Below are positions 1 to 8,593 of a stretch of DNA of 22,070 nucleotides, in pieces. Position numbers and translations under genes: made by a program. Source of the stretch: SLSG01 sp964477035 (GTDB lineage Bacteria > Bacteroidota > Bacteroidia > Bacteroidales > UBA7960). The notes beneath the pieces were generated by a model. The model did no database searches, was not told the DNA's origin, and saw only the letters and a program-made list of their open reading frames with translations. Numbering within the stretch: position 1 is the first letter of the stretch; each line of letters starts with the position of its first letter. The stretch covers positions 1 through 22,070 of the forward strand of contig CAYZCW010000019.1 of NCBI GenBank assembly GCA_964477035.1, written 5' to 3'.

Positions 1-53
1 AACCGCTGTACGAGGTTTTGCAGACCTCTGCCTAGCCACTCGGCCACGAGACC
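1..53 (-). tRNA. tRNA-Cys(GCA), 3' end beyond the window
   Basis: Read on the minus strand, the sequence gives an acceptor strand GGTCTCG (47-53), a D-arm with the usual GTGGC loop, and an anticodon arm GAGGT-CTGCAAA-ACCTC. The loop centre is GCA, which reads cysteine codons. The T-arm starts (GCGGTT) but is cut by the window edge, so the 3' third cannot be checked. The 7-nt loop, the purine after the anticodon and the D-loop GG all fit a functional tRNA. Confidence 0.88.
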
Positions 54-94
54 TTATTTTTCAGCCGCAAAACTAAGCATTTCGGGGCAACCTG

Positions 95-102
95 CAAAAT
101 TA
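95..102 (-). promoter_or_regulatory. Candidate -7 element for tRNA-Cys
   Basis: On the minus strand this reads TAATTTTG, matching the Bacteroidetes -7 consensus TAnnTTTG. It lies about 42 nt before the tRNA-Cys 5' end. It is also half of a 14-nt palindrome (95-108) between the folB stop and the tRNA. No convincing -33 TTTG is seen upstream, so this is weak evidence that the tRNA has its own promoter. Confidence 0.35.
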
Positions 103-113
103 ATTTTGAAAAT

Positions 114-467
114 TCAGGGCCTGGTCAGCTCCAGGCTCACGGCCTCCATCCTCCCTCCCATGGGCGGGTTCATCTTGGACAACTTCAGCCGCATGGCGGT
201 AATCTTGGGGAAAGCAGCCCCGACGGCATCCAGTATGCGGCGGCCCAGGTGCTCCAGCAGGTGGCTGTTCTGTGTCATCTGGGCCTGAACCACCTTGTAG
301 ACGGCCTGGTAGTTGACCGTGTCCGTGAGGTGGTCGGACAATTCGGCCCGGCCGGTATCGGTTTCCAGTTCCAGGCTCACCAGAAAGCGGTTGCCGATGA
401 GCTGTTCCTCCCTGAAGCAGCCGTGATAGGCGAAGAACTCCATGTTCTCCAGCAGGATCTTTCCCAT
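114..467 (-). CDS. folB: Dihydroneopterin aldolase FolB
   Basis: This 117-residue protein would convert 7,8-dihydroneopterin to 6-hydroxymethyl-dihydropterin and glycolaldehyde in cytosolic folate synthesis. The N-terminal motif ENMEFFAYHGCFREE is typical of the family. Tyr53 (in VNYQAVY), Glu72 (HLLEHL) and the Lys of the KMNPPMGG segment near residue 98 sit where FolB has its pterin-binding and catalytic residues. Length matches the usual 115-125. The ATG at 465-467 is chosen because everything upstream in this frame has no family similarity and a -7 element lies 23 nt before it. The gene diverges from glnS; no other folate gene is in the window. Confidence 0.9.
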   Translation of the reverse strand: MGKILLENMEFFAYHGCFREEQLIGNRFLVSLELETDTGRAELSDHLTDTVNYQAVYKVVQAQMTQNSHLLEHLGRRILDAVGAAFPKITAMRLKLSKMNPPMGGRMEAVSLELTRP

Positions 468-489
468 GGTCAAAAACGGTTTCAGGCAA

Positions 490-497
490 CAAATGTA
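490..497 (-). promoter_or_regulatory. Candidate folB promoter (-7 element)
   Basis: The minus strand reads TACATTTG, an exact match to TAnnTTTG, placed so that transcription would start about 18 nt before the folB ATG. No clear TTTG -33 box is seen at 17-22 nt upstream. The same 127-bp divergent region must also drive glnS, for which only an imperfect TAATTTTA near 534 is visible. Confidence 0.5.
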
Positions 498-594
498 ATT
501 TTTTTCAGAGCCGGTGGGCCAGGATTTTACTAATTTTACATCTTGTTTTTTCCAACACACTGACCAAAAACGCGAACCAATCAAGCCATTGCCC

Positions 595-2289
595 ATGTCC
601 GACAATTCCGCCCCCGAACCCAAGCCCACGTTGAACTTCCTGGAGCAGATCATCACCAGCGACATCGCCGAAAACAAGGCCGGCGGCCGCGTGCACACCC
701 GCTTCCCCCCCGAGCCCAATGGCTACCTGCACATCGGCCATGCCAAGTCCATCTGCCTGAACTTCGGCCTGGCCCGTCAGTTCCACGGCAAGTGCAACCT
801 GCGCTTCGATGATACCAATCCGACAAAGGAAGAGCAGGAATACGTGGACAGCATCAAGGAGGACGTCTCCTGGCTGGGATTCGACTGGGAGGACCGGGAG
901 TTTTACGCATCCGACTATTTTGAGCAGTTGTACGATTTTGCCGTGTTTTTGATCCGGAAAGGCCGGGCCTATGTGTGCGACATGACGGCCGAAGAGATCA
1001 GCGCCAGCCGGGGCACCCCTGCCGTTGCGGGCAAGCTGAGCCCCTGGAGGGACCGGCCTGTGGAAGAGAGCCTGGACCTGTTCCGGCGCATGCGCCAGGG
1101 CGAGTTTCCCGATGGCAGCCGGGTGCTGCGGGCAAAGATCGACATGGCCTCCCCCAACATGCACATGCGCGACCCGGTCATGTACCGCATCATGCACGCC
1201 AGACACCACCGCACGGGCAGCGACTGGTGCATCTACCCCATGTACGACTGGGCCCACGGGCAGAGCGATTACCTGGAGGGCATCACCCACTCCGTCTGCA
1301 CCCTGGAGTTCGAAGTCCACCGGCCCCTGTACGACTGGTTTCTGGACGCCCTGGAGATCAAAGACAACCGCCCCCGGCAGATCGAATTCGCCCGGCTGAA
1401 CCTCAGCTACACCATCATGAGCAAGCGCAAGCTGCTCAGCCTGGTGCAGGAAGGGCATGTGACGGGATGGAACGACCCGCGCATGCCCACCATAAGCGGC
1501 CTCAGGAGGCGGGGCTACACCCCGGCCTCGATCCGTGCCTTTGCCGAAAAGGTCGGGGTGGCCAAGAGGGAAAATGTGATCGAAGTCGGATTGCTCGAGC
1601 ACTGCGTGCGGGAGGACCTGAACAGAACGGCCCCCCGGGCCATGGCGGTGTTTCATCCCGTGAAGCTGGTCATCGACAGCTATCCGGCGGAGCAGGTGGA
1701 GGTATTCGACGCCGCCCTCAACCCGGAGGATCCGGAGGCAGGCACCCGGCAGGTGCCCTTCTCCCGGGAGCTGTACATCGAACGGGAGGACTTCCTGGAA
1801 GACCCGCCGAAAAAATTCTTCCGGCTGTTCCCGGGAGGAGAGGTGCGGCTGAAATACGCCTACATCATCCGCTGCGACCACGTCATCAAGAATGAAGAGG
1901 GCGAGGTGACCGAGATCCACTGCACCCACTTCCCGGAGACCCGCAGCGGGCTGAAGAGCGACAAGAAAGTCAAAGGCACCCTGCACTGGGTCAGCGCGGC
2001 CCATGCCGTCCCGGCCGAAGTGCGCCTTTACGACCGCCTGTTCTCCGTCTCCGACCCGGACGAGGTGGAAGAGGGAGAGGACTTCCGCAAGCACCTGAAC
2101 CCGGACTCCCTTGTGATTAAGAAAGCCCTGCTGGAGCCGGCCCTGGCAGAAGCCCGGCCCGGGGAGCGCTTCCAGTTCGAGCGCAACGGCTATTACTGCG
2201 TGGATCCGGACAGCCGGCCGGGCAGCCTGGTCTTCAACCGGACCGTGCCGATGCGGGATTCCTGGGCCAAAAAGGGGCAGGCGGGCTGA
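595..2289 (+). CDS. glnS: Glutaminyl-tRNA synthetase
   Basis: This 564-residue class I synthetase charges tRNA-Gln with glutamine directly in the cytosol. The HIGH signature is at residues 46-49 within PPEPNGYLHIGHAKS, and the KMSKS-type loop appears as MSKRK at 275-279. Both are characteristic of GlnRS and not of the bacterial GltX lineage. The C-terminal part (about 340-560) fits the anticodon-binding beta-barrels. Length is normal (E. coli 554). The ATG at 595 is preferred because the 27 in-frame residues before it are low in family character. The cognate tRNA-Gln(CTG) lies 77 nt downstream on the same strand, but behind its own promoter-like sequence. Confidence 0.97.
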   Translation: MSDNSAPEPKPTLNFLEQIITSDIAENKAGGRVHTRFPPEPNGYLHIGHAKSICLNFGLARQFHGKCNLRFDDTNPTKEEQEYVDSIKEDVSWLGFDWEDREFYASDYFEQLYDFAVFLIRKGRAYVCDMTAEEISASRGTPAVAGKLSPWRDRPVEESLDLFRRMRQGEFPDGSRVLRAKIDMASPNMHMRDPVMYRIMHARHHRTGSDWCIYPMYDWAHGQSDYLEGITHSVCTLEFEVHRPLYDWFLDALEIKDNRPRQIEFARLNLSYTIMSKRKLLSLVQEGHVTGWNDPRMPTISGLRRRGYTPASIRAFAEKVGVAKRENVIEVGLLEHCVREDLNRTAPRAMAVFHPVKLVIDSYPAEQVEVFDAALNPEDPEAGTRQVPFSRELYIEREDFLEDPPKKFFRLFPGGEVRLKYAYIIRCDHVIKNEEGEVTEIHCTHFPETRSGLKSDKKVKGTLHWVSAAHAVPAEVRLYDRLFSVSDPDEVEEGEDFRKHLNPDSLVIKKALLEPALAEARPGERFQFERNGYYCVDPDSRPGSLVFNRTVPMRDSWAKKGQAG

Positions 2290-2324
2290 ACCCGTCCCGG
2301 CAGGGGGTAAAAATCCGCCCGGGC

Positions 2325-2356
2325 TTGTGTGTTTTAAAAAAAAATGTTTATTTTTG
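2325..2356 (+). promoter_or_regulatory. Candidate promoter of tRNA-Gln
   Basis: TATTTTTG at 2349-2356 matches the -7 consensus TAnnTTTG, and a TTG at 2325-2327 lies 21 nt upstream as a possible -33 element. The mature tRNA begins 11 nt after the -7 box, so a start at about +5 would leave almost no leader. The surrounding A/T-rich run contrasts with the GC-rich glnS end. Confidence 0.5.
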
Positions 2357-2366
2357 CCCCCTCCAT

Positions 2367-2439
2367 TGTCCTGTGGTGTAATTGGCAACACGTCTGACTC
2401 TGGATCAGAAGAGTCCAGGTTCGACCCCTGGCAGGACAA
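2367..2439 (+). tRNA. tRNA-Gln(CTG)
   Basis: A complete 73-nt cloverleaf can be drawn. The acceptor is TGTCCTG/CAGGACA, the D-stem GTGT/ACAC, the anticodon arm TCTGA-CTCTGGA-TCAGA with anticodon CTG, and the T-arm CCAGG-TTCGACC-CCTGG. The discriminator is A and CCA is not encoded. The weak U1-A72 first pair is a known identity feature for GlnRS. It reads CAG codons. Confidence 0.97.
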
Positions 2440-2449
2440 CTTGAAAATC

Positions 2450-2486
2450 AGCCGCTTGCAAAATTTTGCAAGCGGCTTTTTGTTTG
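2450..2486 (+). terminator. Rho-independent terminator after tRNA-Gln
   Basis: Positions 2450-2463 (AGCCGCTTGCAAAA) are the exact reverse complement of 2464-2477, giving a 28-nt perfect palindrome that folds into a strong stem. It is followed by TTTTTGTTTG. It ends transcription 11 nt after the tRNA. The opposite side has only a short A-rich flank, so it is weaker for the convergent minus-strand gene ending at 2577. Confidence 0.88.
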
Positions 2487-2576
2487 TTGACAATCCATTT
2501 CACAACACAATAGCGCCCTGGCCACTTTCAGGCAGCTCCTCGCCCTGGCCTGCAAATCCGCCTGGCTGCCCGGGTT

Positions 2577-4016
2577 TCAGGGAAACCATTTCTGGTGGAT
2601 GGCCCCATAGGTGCCGTCCTGTTTCATGGCTTCCAGGGCCGATTGCCATTGGTTCACGATGGCCGCGGAGGTGTTGTTGGAAAAGGCGATGAAGAAATCC
2701 GAGGACATCAGCGTGAAGGCCTCCGTGACCTGGTCGTATTCATGGCCCTGCTCCTTCAGGATGGTGGGGAAGGTGACCCCGGAGCAGACAAAGGCATCGA
2801 TCTCTCCCTGCATGAGCTTGCGGACCATCCCGCCGGGCTCGCTGCCCGACACCAGGTTGGTGAACCCGAGTTCGCGGAGGTACTGGTCGGAATACCAGGA
2901 GCTGACCGTGCCCACCGCTTGCAGGTTCATGGCGTCGGACAAACTGGCGATGGAGATGCCCGAGCCCGCCCGGGTATAAAAGTAGGTGGCGTTCGTCCCG
3001 ATCGGCCCGACCCATTGAAACAGGCTTTCCCGGATCGCGGTGCGGTCCATCGTGAACAGGCAGAAACCGGGGTTGTGCAGGGCCAGCTCGTAGCCATTGC
3101 TCCAGGTCGACAGCCGGATGGGGGCAAATACGTTGTTGCGCTTCATGATCTCCCGCACCACATCGGTGCCGAAGCCGCTGACTTCCCCGAAGCGGTCCAT
3201 AAAGCTCAGGGGGGGATAATCCTCGGTGTAAACCTGGAGGGTTCCCGGATAATCGCTGGTGTGCAAATACTTCTGGGAAAGCTCCCGGAGAAAGCCGTTG
3301 CCTTTGAGCCGGTCGATCTCTCCCTGGATGTCGGCGACCACCTCGTCGGGAACCCCTTTGTTGAAGGCGAAATAAATCATCTCCGTGTGCAGGGGAATCG
3401 TCTCCACCACGTGGTAGACGGACCGGCCCAGCGCCTTTAAGGCCGCTTCGGCCGTGACCCGGTCGGAGGGATACAGGTCGATTTCGCCCTGCAGGAGTTT
3501 TTCGAATGCATCCTGGTGGTCCGTACAATACACCAGGTTGGTGAATCCCTGCCTTACAAGGAACTGCGTCACCGAATAATCCGGCAGCACCCCGATGGCC
3601 CCCACCTGCCTGGCGTCGTCGAGCGTTTGCAGGACGGCCGGATCCTGTGCCCCGGCATAGAAAGACCATTCCAGCGCGGCGAAGGGCCCGGCCCACTTAA
3701 ACTCCTGCTTGCGGTCCCCGTTCAGGGCGGTGGAGAACAGCACGGCATGGTCCGTTTCCCGGGCAAGCTGGTAGCCGTCGCTCCAGGGCAGCACCTCCAC
3801 TTCGAACGGGATGTTCAGCCGGCGGCAGATCTCGCCGAGCAGGTCCGGGGCCAGCCCGGTCAGTTCGCCGTTCTGCGTGTAGTTAAAGGGCTCGTATTCC
3901 TCGGTGATGAATCGAAACGGAAATGCGTAGACGTCTTCTTTCTCCTTGTCGCAGCGGGTCATCAGGAGTGCCAGTCCCGGGAGGATCCACAGGAGCATGC
4001 GCCATGATTTTTTCAT
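2577..4016 (-). CDS. Tandem-domain PBPb (SBP_bac_3) solute-binding lipoprotein
   Basis: This 479-residue exported protein contains two periplasmic binding protein type 2 domains, at about residues 30-255 and 258-479. They are clearly internal duplicates: each has a WS(D/N)GY(Q/E)LA segment, a GFTNLV segment and a K-L-(L/M)-QGEID segment. Such domains bind amino acids or other small polar ligands. The N-terminus MKKSWRMLL plus hydrophobic core ends at Cys22, followed by DKEKED. That acidic tail resembles Bacteroidetes surface-lipoprotein export signals, but the -1 residue is Arg, which is unusual for a lipobox. The ATG at 4014-4016 is chosen because it begins the signal peptide. No permease or ATPase gene is nearby, so an ABC uptake role is unproven; a sensory or scavenging role is equally possible. 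Confidence 0.85.
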   Translation of the reverse strand: MKKSWRMLLWILPGLALLMTRCDKEKEDVYAFPFRFITEEYEPFNYTQNGELTGLAPDLLGEICRRLNIPFEVEVLPWSDGYQLARETDHAVLFSTALNGDRKQEFKWAGPFAALEWSFYAGAQDPAVLQTLDDARQVGAIGVLPDYSVTQFLVRQGFTNLVYCTDHQDAFEKLLQGEIDLYPSDRVTAEAALKALGRSVYHVVETIPLHTEMIYFAFNKGVPDEVVADIQGEIDRLKGNGFLRELSQKYLHTSDYPGTLQVYTEDYPPLSFMDRFGEVSGFGTDVVREIMKRNNVFAPIRLSTWSNGYELALHNPGFCLFTMDRTAIRESLFQWVGPIGTNATYFYTRAGSGISIASLSDAMNLQAVGTVSSWYSDQYLRELGFTNLVSGSEPGGMVRKLMQGEIDAFVCSGVTFPTILKEQGHEYDQVTEAFTLMSSDFFIAFSNNTSAAIVNQWQSALEAMKQDGTYGAIHQKWFP

Positions 4017-4044
4017 AGGGGGGCAACGGTTAACCAATTCGGGC

Positions 4045-4075
4045 GCAAGGTACGCCAAGTTGACGGCCTGTGCAA
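4045..4075 (-). promoter_or_regulatory. Candidate promoter of the tandem PBPb gene
   Basis: The minus strand reads TTG (4073-4075), 20 nt, then TACCTTGC (4045-4052), a one-to-two mismatch version of TAnnTTTG. A start near 4040 would leave a leader of about 24 nt to the ATG at 4016. Confidence 0.35.
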
Positions 4076-4188
4076 CCCTTCTTCCATATAAAGTGGCCTC
4101 GTCCCGGGATCCGGGCCAGCCCGGTTCTTCCCGGCCCGGGGTGAAGGTCCGGCCGCGGGATCACCCTCCTGCACCCCGTCGGAAGATA

Positions 4189-4221
4189 CGGCAGTCCGGC
4201 CTCCTTTTCCGGCAGTCCGGC
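4189..4221 (+). repeat. 12-bp direct repeat in the divergent region before the efflux operon
   Basis: CGGCAGTCCGGC occurs at 4189-4200 and again at 4210-4221, a spacing of exactly 21 bp (two helical turns). It lies about 70-100 bp upstream of the membrane fusion protein start. The flanking 4100-4160 stretch is a CCGG-rich patch with overlapping short inverted repeats, for example 4111-4117 with 4133-4139. The rest of 4017-4290 has no gene. The repeats could be a regulator binding site; this is inference from placement and phasing. Confidence 0.5.
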
Positions 4222-4290
4222 AAAAGAATGTCCCATCCGACGAAAAACCTCATTTAATTTAACGTGACATTTTCACCTTTACACAGGAAG

Positions 4291-5367
4291 ATGATGAAGA
4301 AACCACTGGCCCGGCTGGTCCCGCTGGTCCTGCTGCCGGCCATTTTATCCGCCTGCACGGCCCGGGAACCCGCCCCATCCGATGTCACACGCAAGGTCAA
4401 ACTCGAAAGGCCCGCCCGGGCCCCGGACTTCACGGAACGGCTGTTTTCCGGGAAGGTCGCGGAAGCCTCCGGAATGAACCTGACCTTCCGCGTGGGCGGT
4501 CCCCTGGAATGCCTCCCGGTCCGGGAGGGGGACTTCGTCCGCGAGGGGCAGCTCATCGCGCGTGTCGATCCCCGCGATTACGAGCTGCAGCTGTCCGTGG
4601 CCCAGGCCCGGTATGAACAGCACAGGTCGGAATTCGACCGGCTCACGGAATTGAAGCAAAGGGGCAGCGTGTCGGACAACGATTACGAAAAAGCCGCCGG
4701 GGGGGAGCGGATGCTGGCGGCCCAGCTGCAACATGCCCGGAACCAGCTGGAGGACACCCGGCTCACCGCCCCTTTCCCGGGTTATATCCAGTCGGTGCGG
4801 TACCGTGAAGGGGAGATGGCGGATGCCGGGATGCCCGTGGCCACCCTGCTCGATGTGAGTGCCTACACGGTGGAGGCGGACCTGCCCCTCGCCCTGTTCG
4901 TCCGGCGGGATGACTTCGACAGCTTCTGGTGCCGGCAGCCCCTGCTTTCGGACTCCCTCTATCCGCTGCAGCTCACGGGTTACCAGGTAAAAGCAGACAA
5001 CAGCCAGTTGTTCCGGGCCCGCTTCAGGCTGGATCCGGGAGCGGATTCCCGCATCGCCCCCGGCATGCCGGTGGGCATTACCGTGAGGCTGGCAAACGGA
5101 CAGCTGGGGGCGCTGACGCTTCCCCTTTCGGCGGTATTCAACGAACAGGGGCAAACCTGCGTATGGATATACGATCCGGCCACCTCCACGGTGAGACGCC
5201 GGGAAGTCGTCACCGGCAACCTGGAGGCAGGCGGGAGGATCCGCATCACCGGGGGACTGAGCCCGGAGGATGAGGTCGTGGTCTCCGGCGTCCGGGCCCT
5301 GCAGGCAGGGCAGGCGGTGGAGCCCCTGCAGGAGGCCGCTGAAACCAATGTGGGAGGCTTGTTGTGA
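4291..5367 (+). CDS. RND efflux membrane fusion protein (lipoprotein)
   Basis: This 358-residue HlyD/AcrA-type adaptor links an inner-membrane RND pump to an outer-membrane channel across the periplasm. The N-terminus MMKKPLARLV plus hydrophobic core ends in the lipobox LSAC with Cys22, so it should be lipid-anchored. The lipoyl/barrel-sandwich half-motif is visible around residues 60-95 (GPLECLPVREGDFVREGQLI) and its partner around 150-175 (APFPGYIQSVRYREGEMADAG). Between them is a coiled-coil hairpin (about 95-150). The ATG at 4291 or 4294 is chosen because AGGA lies just upstream and the signal peptide starts there. Its TGA overlaps the ATG of the permease by one base, indicating translational coupling. 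Confidence 0.93.
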   Translation: MMKKPLARLVPLVLLPAILSACTAREPAPSDVTRKVKLERPARAPDFTERLFSGKVAEASGMNLTFRVGGPLECLPVREGDFVREGQLIARVDPRDYELQLSVAQARYEQHRSEFDRLTELKQRGSVSDNDYEKAAGGERMLAAQLQHARNQLEDTRLTAPFPGYIQSVRYREGEMADAGMPVATLLDVSAYTVEADLPLALFVRRDDFDSFWCRQPLLSDSLYPLQLTGYQVKADNSQLFRARFRLDPGADSRIAPGMPVGITVRLANGQLGALTLPLSAVFNEQGQTCVWIYDPATSTVRRREVVTGNLEAGGRIRITGGLSPEDEVVVSGVRALQAGQAVEPLQEAAETNVGGLL

Positions 5368-8300
5368 TGCACCTGACAGAATTGGGTTTCCGGCGAAAGC
5401 CCCTGGTGTACTTCCTGCTTGCCTGCATCCTGCTGGGCGGGGTCCTCTCCTTCCGTTCGATCAGCAAGCTGGAGGACCCGGAGATCGTGGTCATGATGGC
5501 CCGGGTGGTGACCCTTTACCCGGGCGCCCCGGCCCATCAGGTGGAGCTGGAGGTGACCGACATCCTGGAAAAGGAGCTGGCCACCCTGTCGGACATCCAG
5601 CAGATCCAGTCCCGCTCCGGGGACAACCTGTCGATGATCACCGTCGAACTGAAAATGACGGTCCCCCAACAAGAGATCCAGCAGCGCTGGGAGTTTTTGC
5701 GCCGCAAGGTGGAGGCGGCCCTGCCCCTGCTGCCCGATGGCGTCAGGCCGCCCATGGTGATCGACGACTTCGGGGATGTGTACGGCATGTTTTACGCGAT
5801 GACCGCCGGGGGGTACTCCTACAGGGAGATGGAAAAATATGCCCGGTATGTGAAACGGGAGATGCTGGACATCGAAGGGGTCAACCGCGTGCACCTGTTC
5901 GGTCATCAGCAACCGGTCACCGACATCGTGGTCTCCCGGGAGACCATGGACCGGATGGGGGTGTTTCCCGTTCAGATCTTCTCGGCCATCACGGCCGCCA
6001 ACGAACTTGTCTACCCCGGGGTGCTGGAGACGGGCGACCGGATCGTCCGGCTGGAGGCGGGCGAGAGGATCCGCGGACCGGAGGACCTGGAGGGGCTGCC
6101 CATAAAGGGGATCCGGGGGGAGCTGTTCCGCCTGGGCGACATCGCCTCCATAGAAACGGGCTATGCCACCCCTTTGCGCAACACCCTGTTCCTGAATAAT
6201 CAGGAGGCCATGGCCATCGCCGTGTCGATGGAAAGCGGGGAAAACATCATCCAGGTGGGCAAGCGGGTGGAAGCCCGGATGCAGGAGATCCGGAAGGCCC
6301 TGCCGGCAGGGATCCGTTTCGAAAAGGTGTTCTTCCAGCCCGACAAGGTCGGCGAGGCCATTGGCGGGTTCATGGGCAACCTGGCGGCCTCGGTGGGCAT
6401 CGTCGTGCTGGTGCTTATGGCCGCCATGGGCCTGAGGAGCGGACTCATCATCGGGGCCGCGCTGGCCCTGACCGTCCTGGCCACCTTCCCCGTGCTGCTG
6501 GCCACCGGAGGGACCCTGCAGCGCATCTCCCTGGGCGCCTTCATCGTGGCCATGGGGATGCTGGTGGACAACGCCATCGTGGTGATCGACGGCATCATGG
6601 GGGATATGTACCGGGGAACGGACCGGCAGGTGGCCCTGACCCGCACGGCCAAACGCACGGCCTGGCCCCTGCTGGGCGCCACCCTCATCGCCATCTCCGC
6701 CTTCCTCCCGGTCTTTCTGTCGAAGGATACCGCCGGAACCTATGCCCGCGACTTGTTTGTCGTGCTGTGCATCTCCCTGTTGATCAGCTGGATCCTGGCC
6801 CTGACCCAGGTCCCGCTGTTTGCCGGCAAATGGCTGAGGGTCAGCCGTGGGGCGGAAAGCTCGCGGCGGTTCGTGCGCCGCATGAACCATGGCATCCGCG
6901 ACGTCCTGTCTTTCCTGATCGGCCACAAGCTGGCCACCATCGCCGGGGCCACCCTGCTGCTGGCAGCGGCCGCCCTGCAGGTCCGCCACATCCAGAATGC
7001 CTTCTTCCCCGACCTGAAATACGAACAGGTCTATATCGAATACCTGCTGCCGGACGGGACCAGCCCCGACCGCGTGAATGCCGATTTGCACGCCATCACG
7101 GACCACCTCCTCTCCCTCGGTGAGGTCAACATGGTCGTGAGCAGCCAGGGCATGTCCCCGGCCCGGTACTGCCTGGTCCGGGCGATCGGGGAAGCATCCG
7201 ACAATTACGGGGAGCTGATCGTGGACTTCGATGACTACCGGACCATGGTCCGCATGAAACCCACCCTGGAGGCCTATTTCCACGACCACTTTCCGGATGC
7301 CTATGTGCGGATCCGCAACTACAACCTGAGCGTGAAATCCTCCCATACCGTGGAGGTGGCGTTCAGGGGACCCGATCCGGCCGTGCTGCGCAGCCTGGGC
7401 GAACAGGCCAAAGAGGTCATGCGCCGTGATCCCCTGACGGACAAGCTCACGATCACCGACGACTGGCATCCCATGGGACACTCCCTGAGGGCCCGCTACG
7501 AGCGGGACCTGGCCGCACGGGCGGGCATCAGCCGCTCCGACATCGGCAACGCCCTGCTGGCCGCCACCTCAGGCATCCCGCTGGGCCGGTACCATGACGG
7601 ACAGACGGCCGTGACCCTGCAGTTCAGAACCCGGGAAGGAGACGGCTCCCCCATCGAGCGGCTCGAAGACATTCCCGTATGGAGCATGCTGCCCGACCCG
7701 GGCAGGCTGGAAGAAGCGGACCTGGCCGGCCTGCTTTACGGCTCCACGAGCGTGGAAGACCTCACGGGAACGCTTGTGCGGCCCCTCCCCCTGAGCGCCG
7801 TCACCCGGGGCATGGAGCACGGATGGACCGAGCCGGTGGTCCGCCGCGTAAACGGCCAGCGTGCCCTGCAGGCCCAATGCGATCCGGCCGAAGGATACAG
7901 TCCCGCCCAGGTGCGGCGGTCCATCAAAAAAGACATCGAAGCCATTGCGCTGCCGCAAGGATACACCCAAGAGTGGGTCGGGGAGTATGAGCTGCAGCAC
8001 CTGGCCCTGAAAAACATATTCGGCTACCTGCCCCTGGCAGGGATGCTGATCCTGCTCATCCTCGTCCTGCTGTTCAACGACCTGAAGAAACCGGCCATCA
8101 TCCTGCTCTGCATCCCCCTGACGGGGATCGGGATCGTCCCCGCCCTGGTGATGACCGGTTCCCCCTTCACCTTCATGGCCATCGTCGGGGCCATCGGCCT
8201 GTCGGGCATGCTGATCAAAAACGCCGTGGTGCTGCTCGAGGAGATCGGGGACCAGATCTCTCAGGGCAACCCGCGCTACGACGCCCTGGTGGACGCCACC

Positions 8301-8493
8301 CTCTCCAGGACCCGCCCGGTGGTCCTGGCTTCGCTGACCACGATGCTGGGCATGCTGCCGCTGCTGGCCGATCCGATGTATCAGAGCATGGCGGTGACCA
8401 TCATCAGCGGGCTGCTGGCGGGAACCCTCGTCACCCTGATCTTCGTGCCCATACTGTATGCCGCCTTCTTCCGCATATCCGGGCGGGAGACGG
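5367..8493 (+). CDS. RND efflux permease (AcrB-like), 3' end in an assembly gap
   Basis: About 1,042 residues are visible of a proton-driven inner-membrane pump of the HAE/AcrB superfamily, whose usual length is 1,020-1,060; little is therefore missing. The first membrane span is at residues 12-30, followed by the porter segment YPGAPAHQVELEVTD. A large periplasmic domain follows, then a membrane block from about 335, a second periplasmic domain and a final membrane block from about 890. The TM4 proton-relay segment reads MGMLVDNAIVVIDG, with Asp-Asn where AcrB has Asp-Asp. The TM10 lysine is kept (MLIKNAVVLLEE). The ATG at 5367 overlaps the upstream TGA; a GTG at 5364 is an alternative. Substrate is not predictable from sequence alone. 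Confidence 0.95.
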
Positions 8494-8593
8494 NNNNNNN
8501 NNNNNNNNNNNNNNNNNNNNNNNNNNNNNNNNNNNNNNNNNNNNNNNNNNNNNNNNNNNNNNNNNNNNNNNNNNNNNNNNNNNNNNNNNNNNN
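8494..8593. other. Assembly gap of 100 N
   Basis: Exactly 100 N, a conventional placeholder. It hides the permease stop and the start codon of the TolC-like gene. The reading frame resumes inside a signal peptide. Confidence 0.98.

Noticed and set aside
505..2493. 662-codon open frame on the minus strand opposite glnS
   Set aside because: It covers a complete GlnRS gene with intact HIGH and KMSKS motifs, runs through the tRNA-Gln, and has His/Gly/Val-rich composition typical of antisense frames in GC-rich genes.
4980..7481. 833-codon open frame on the minus strand opposite the efflux genes
   Set aside because: It is antisense to two recognisable RND efflux genes and rich in Gly, His, Gln and Asp, with no family motif. 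Long antisense frames are expected at this GC content.
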